Position numbers and translations under genes: made by a program. The notes under the pieces are model-generated. The model was not told the origin of the DNA. It made no database searches and saw only the letters and a program-made list of their open reading frames with translations. This document shows, piece by piece, positions 57,128 to 64,000 of a stretch of 64,000 nt of DNA (the stretch's first letter is position 1; each line of letters opens with the position of its first letter). Source of the stretch: Caprimulgus europaeus (taxonomy: Eukaryota > Chordata > Aves > Caprimulgiformes > Caprimulgidae); contig OU015532.1 in assembly GCA_907165065.1 (NCBI GenBank), forward strand, positions 45,361,839-45,425,838, given 5' to 3'.

Positions 57128-59330
57128 GAATTGACAGGGATAAAACACTTGTGGCAGCAAAGTGTATTTGAACCACACCAGCAGAAGAATGATAGGCAGC
57201 AGGAGGTTCAAGAGCAGGAGCTGGAGATGGCAGGAGAGAGTAATCCAGAACATTAGGGCTTGAATTGGCACGTCCTGTAATGAGATAGTGGAGCTGTGAG
57301 GAAGCAAAGAGCCAACACGTTGTAGGGAGAGTTGGTGATGCTATAAATGTATCCTTAAGGCTCAGCATGACTGGCAGGGCAAGCAGTGTGGTACATCACA
57401 CCCCTTGTTAGGCAGGAGTTGCAAGGTGCACCATGCTCTATAGGGCCCCTGCTGCTGTGCTTCTGCAACCAAAGAGCTGCCACCACGCTGAATTCCACCA
57501 TCTCGAGGACTCAGCCAAAGCTCTTTGCTCAAAAGCACAATTCTTCAACATTTGCTGACTCTCCTCCCAAAAAGCCAAAGGATCTGTTCCCTATTTCTCC
57601 AAGATAAATGCTACTGTCAAACCTTGGCAGAAAATTAGAGTAACAACTACTCTCTCCAAAGAGGTGACTGGGATGAATTCGTGCAGAGCAAACTTTGACT
57701 TCAAAGACAACCATCCAACTCCAGTCATGGGAAAGACAAAATACTGACAGATCTTTCTAAAGTACACTGTGGATATTTAAGTTTAACACAGATTTATGTA
57801 GCAAAACAGCCTGTCACCACAATTCTCCCTTCTAAATGCATCCATGTTCCCTCGTGCCGCTCCACAAGTGAAATACAACAAACATTCCTTGGATTTGCTT
57901 TTTAATATACCAATATTAACCTTTTGTTTTTGAGAACATATAGACAATGCAAAGTTAACAATGATCTTAACTTAAAAACTGACAACAAACCAACTCCAAA
58001 TCAGACATACAGGTACATCTTACCTTGACAGATTTTGCATTGAGAGCAACACAATTATAAACATAGAGGGAAAACAGAGCATTTAATGATTTTTTTTAAT
58101 AGTCAATTGTCCAATTTTCTCAATGAAAAACAAGAGACAAATTACCATCTAAATGAGATGACTCTATGAAAGCAACTGTAAAATGCCCAAGGACAAAACA
58201 CAACTGATATGGGTCACTGGGTATGTTGTGGAAGAGGAATCCACTCAGGGAACAAGGACCTGTTGCCTTTTACTGACCTGAGACTATGGATCAGTTTAGG
58301 AGGGCTGGCCAGGCTGTCTTCACCTAAAAATATTCCACCAACTCATTGAAATCCTCCATGTCTTTTTGTGCAAAAAAAATCCTGGCTTACTGAAAAAGAA
58401 CCAAGAAATCACAGCAGCTTCACACAGCTCCAGGCAAGGAAGATGTTACAAACTCCATCACACTGCTAGGGCCTGCCAAACAAAGGTCAACCCCAAAAGA
58501 ACAGCCAACATTAGAGTGACTACTAAACTGTCACACCTATCCTTTTAAAGCCATCTTTTCAAGGGAAATATGCTGGTATTTCCTGATGCTCAAGCACCAG
58601 GACATAAATCAACAGGAAGAATCGGAAAGAAAGTTCATGAGAATGAACCTGAGAACCTACAAAGGAGAAAACAGCGAGGGACAAACCTTCCTCCATCTCC
58701 TGGTGCCCACTGTGCAGACAGCAGTTGTTGTCACTGCAACAGCTATCCTTCTAGCTCCCCAATTCCCCCCTCCCACAGCAACTGAGGCATGAAACAAAGA
58801 TTGCAGTAAAAAAAACCCAAACCCCAACCATTTACTCGTAATTAAACGTTCCCAGAGAAGGGGACGATGGAGTTTACAGGCACATCCCGGGGGAGTTATG
58901 AAGTGAAGCATCCCCTCAGAGCTATTGTTCCAATCTGATTTTCATTCACAGCACATCCACCACATTGGGCAATAAGATAAGTCTTAGTGGGGGTGAGACA
59001 AATAGGAGCAGATGTTTCCTGTTTCTAGCCTGACTTTCATTTGGTTTCTGTCATTGCTGCCTATCCAGCTTAGGAGAGGGGGTGAACCGTGATGCCTAAC
59101 ACTTGTCCTATTGTTTAGGGTTTGGCAAAATGTGAGGAATAAGGTTGCTCACAGTGTAAAGAGAAAAACAGCCCCCTGAGTAGGATGTAACTGGCAGCAA
59201 TGGAGGTTTCAAAACCCAGTCAAATCACCCACAGCAATATCAGTCAGTTACCAAAGCTGCTAACAACCATTTTATCAGTGGAGCTGGAACAGAGATTCCT
59301 TTCTCAGCCTAACCAGGGATCATCTTTAAT
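57128..59330. other. Intergenic or distal EXT2 3' UTR, unique AT-rich sequence
   Basis: No exon recognised. The AT-rich part from about 57890 has 3' UTR-like composition on the - strand, with an ATTAAA on that strand near 57901-57906. A very long EXT2 UTR reaching here cannot be excluded. Confidence 0.3.
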
Positions 59331-59501
59331 ATCACAGAATCACAGAATGCCAGGGATTGGAAGGGACCTCAAAAGATCATCCAGTCCAATCCCCCTGCCA
59401 GAGCAGGAACACCCAGATGAGTTCACACAGGAAGGTGTCCAGGAGGGTCTTGAATGTCTCCAGAGGAGGAGACTCCACAACCTCCCTGGGCAGCCTGTTC
59501 A
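59331..59501 (-). mobile_element. CR1 LINE 3'-end fragment
   Basis: Antisense. ATCACAGAATCACAGAATGC, then GGATTGGAAGGGACCTC, ending CCTGGGCAGCCTGTTC. Confidence 0.9.
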
Positions 59502-60470
59502 AAGGCAGGAGATAACAGTCCAGGTAATTTTATTTCTAATTTTGCTCCATTTAATTTTTAATTTCAGGTTAATTTCGGTATTGGGAAACAATTCTAATGC
59601 TTGTGAGAAATATAAAGCTTCTCCAAAGCCTTCCTAAGCTGTATGTTTGAGTGGTAGATGGTGGCAATGGTTTCCTTCCTTAAATTACAAGCAAAGACTC
59701 AACAGTTTCTCCAACAATGGTAATTTACAGGAGTTTGCAAGTGTGCATTAATGTCTTGCACGTACACACACCTCTGTGCATCGAAGCTGGAACTGGGAAT
59801 TTCTGTAAACTGAAGTGTTTTAACAAATCAGTACTGCAACACCCTGCTTGAAGAGGATTCAGATGTGAAAACCTTACTTCATAGCTGTTGTCCCAATGTA
59901 TGGCTGCAACCTAAAAGTGATTTGTAAACTGTAACCTGTCTGCTCTGTTTCAATCAATGAAAATTAAAAATAAAGCAAGACTGGAAGGTAAATCTTTTTT
60001 TGCACAATACAACTTAATTTTGATGCAGAGTCGCAGTCTCTTGCACGGATGCAGCAGAAAACCTGAGATTTCTGCAGGAAGAAGTGCAGCAATTGGAGTT
60101 CTGTCCTGCAGGTCTCTCTGCTTTGAAGGAGATCATCCTCCCAGCTCTGCTGTGTCTCAATTCACATCAAAACAATTCCAGTAAAATAAAATGCTTTGCC
60201 CTTTAAACCATGTGACACCACACAGATTTTTGTTGCTGATGATGTAAAAAATATAAACATTTGTCTCACTAAGTAGGGAAAAAAATTGTTACAGAGTCAA
60301 TTAAGCCAACAATTATGCTCAAAAGACAGAGGCCCACCAAGCAGACAGGCAATAAGCCCCTCCCAAAAGAGAGCAGCTACACCTTGCAGAGACTGAATGG
60401 ATGGATGCTCACAAACCAGAGAACTGGGCACACTGGATAGCAGAGGTCAGTCACAGCAGTCAGACCACAG
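59502..60470. other. Intergenic or EXT2 downstream sequence
   Basis: AT-rich unique sequence with no gene recognised. Confidence 0.35.
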
Positions 60471-60782
60471 AGAGTGAGAGTCTGTTTTATTCTTCCAGGT
60501 GCCTGGTCTCCTTTGGAGAAAAGTGCGTGTTGGACATTTCTGGGAGGACACATGAATGGACTGAATCCTCTGTGAGCCACAGAGAAGCAGTTGCTCAGCT
60601 TTTCATTACCTCTTTGTGCAATGTAAAGGGAAGACAACATGCTGGAATACAACACTCACTCCCATCTCCCTCAGATGTAACCCACTCCAGTGATTTGGGT
60701 TTTTTGTCTTCAGGGGTTTTTATTCCTCATAGCACCTTTTTGACTGTTGTTTTCATCACTCAGGTGTGTCTCACAGCTGCCT
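60471..60782 (-). other. EXT2: Probable EXT2 3' UTR
   Basis: Sequence directly 3' of the EXT2 stop on the - strand. A - strand AATAAA at 60486-60491 is followed downstream by TGTGGTCTG-type GT-rich sequence, a plausible end about 310 nt after the stop. Another AATAAA at 60719-60724 is only about 60 nt past the stop. The true end is not certain. Confidence 0.4.
60486..60491 (-). terminator. EXT2: Candidate EXT2 polyadenylation signal
   Basis: AATAAA on the - strand (TTTATT on +), with GT-rich sequence about 20-30 nt further downstream on that strand. Confidence 0.4.

Positions 60783-64000
<3,218 letters not shown>

Overview
The window is vertebrate nuclear DNA, almost certainly from a bird. 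Intergenic and intronic DNA is littered with CR1 LINE 3' ends (at least 23 fragments, both orientations, many ending in the ATTCTRTG-type tail), plus three solo LTRs of a bird-type endogenous retrovirus family. Two host genes, ALX4 and EXT2, lie tail-to-tail, as they do in other amniotes (established synteny). The species cannot be named from the sequence.

Layout. 1-3069: CpG-rich, purine/pyrimidine-asymmetric upstream DNA with hairpins and a TATA-like box. 3070-3549: probable ALX4 5' UTR with three short uORFs. ALX4 on the + strand has four coding exons (3550-3949, 33891-34201, 43750-43878, 45420-45743). All splice sites are GT-AG, the phases agree, and the product is 387 aa. Introns are about 29.9, 9.5 and 1.5 kb. 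The first 5 kb of intron 1 is free of CR1 apart from one copy at 6691 and holds the best candidate regulatory sequence; the rest is largely CR1, microsatellites, two solo LTRs, a fossil Ty3/Gypsy-like integrase piece and one ancient MIR-like SINE. 45744 to about 51540: likely long ALX4 3' UTR, invaded by a CR1 and a solo LTR. About 51540-60450: intergenic spacer with CR1 copies and two unusual minisatellites (20 bp x7 and 48 bp x9). 60783-60921 on the - strand: the last coding exon of EXT2, with its 3' UTR to the left and its last intron filling the window to 64000.

How the genes relate. ALX4 encodes a paired-like homeodomain transcription factor of craniofacial, skull and limb mesenchyme. 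EXT2 encodes a Golgi heparan-sulfate co-polymerase subunit. They are linked by position (in humans both lie in the 11p11.2 contiguous-deletion region) rather than by biochemistry. No new gene system is supported. The most interesting signals are paired perfect dyads and a 16-bp hairpin upstream of ALX4, an octamer/direct-repeat/hairpin cluster in intron 1, the uORFs, the repeat-invaded 3' UTR, and a 48-bp minisatellite lying in long open frames.
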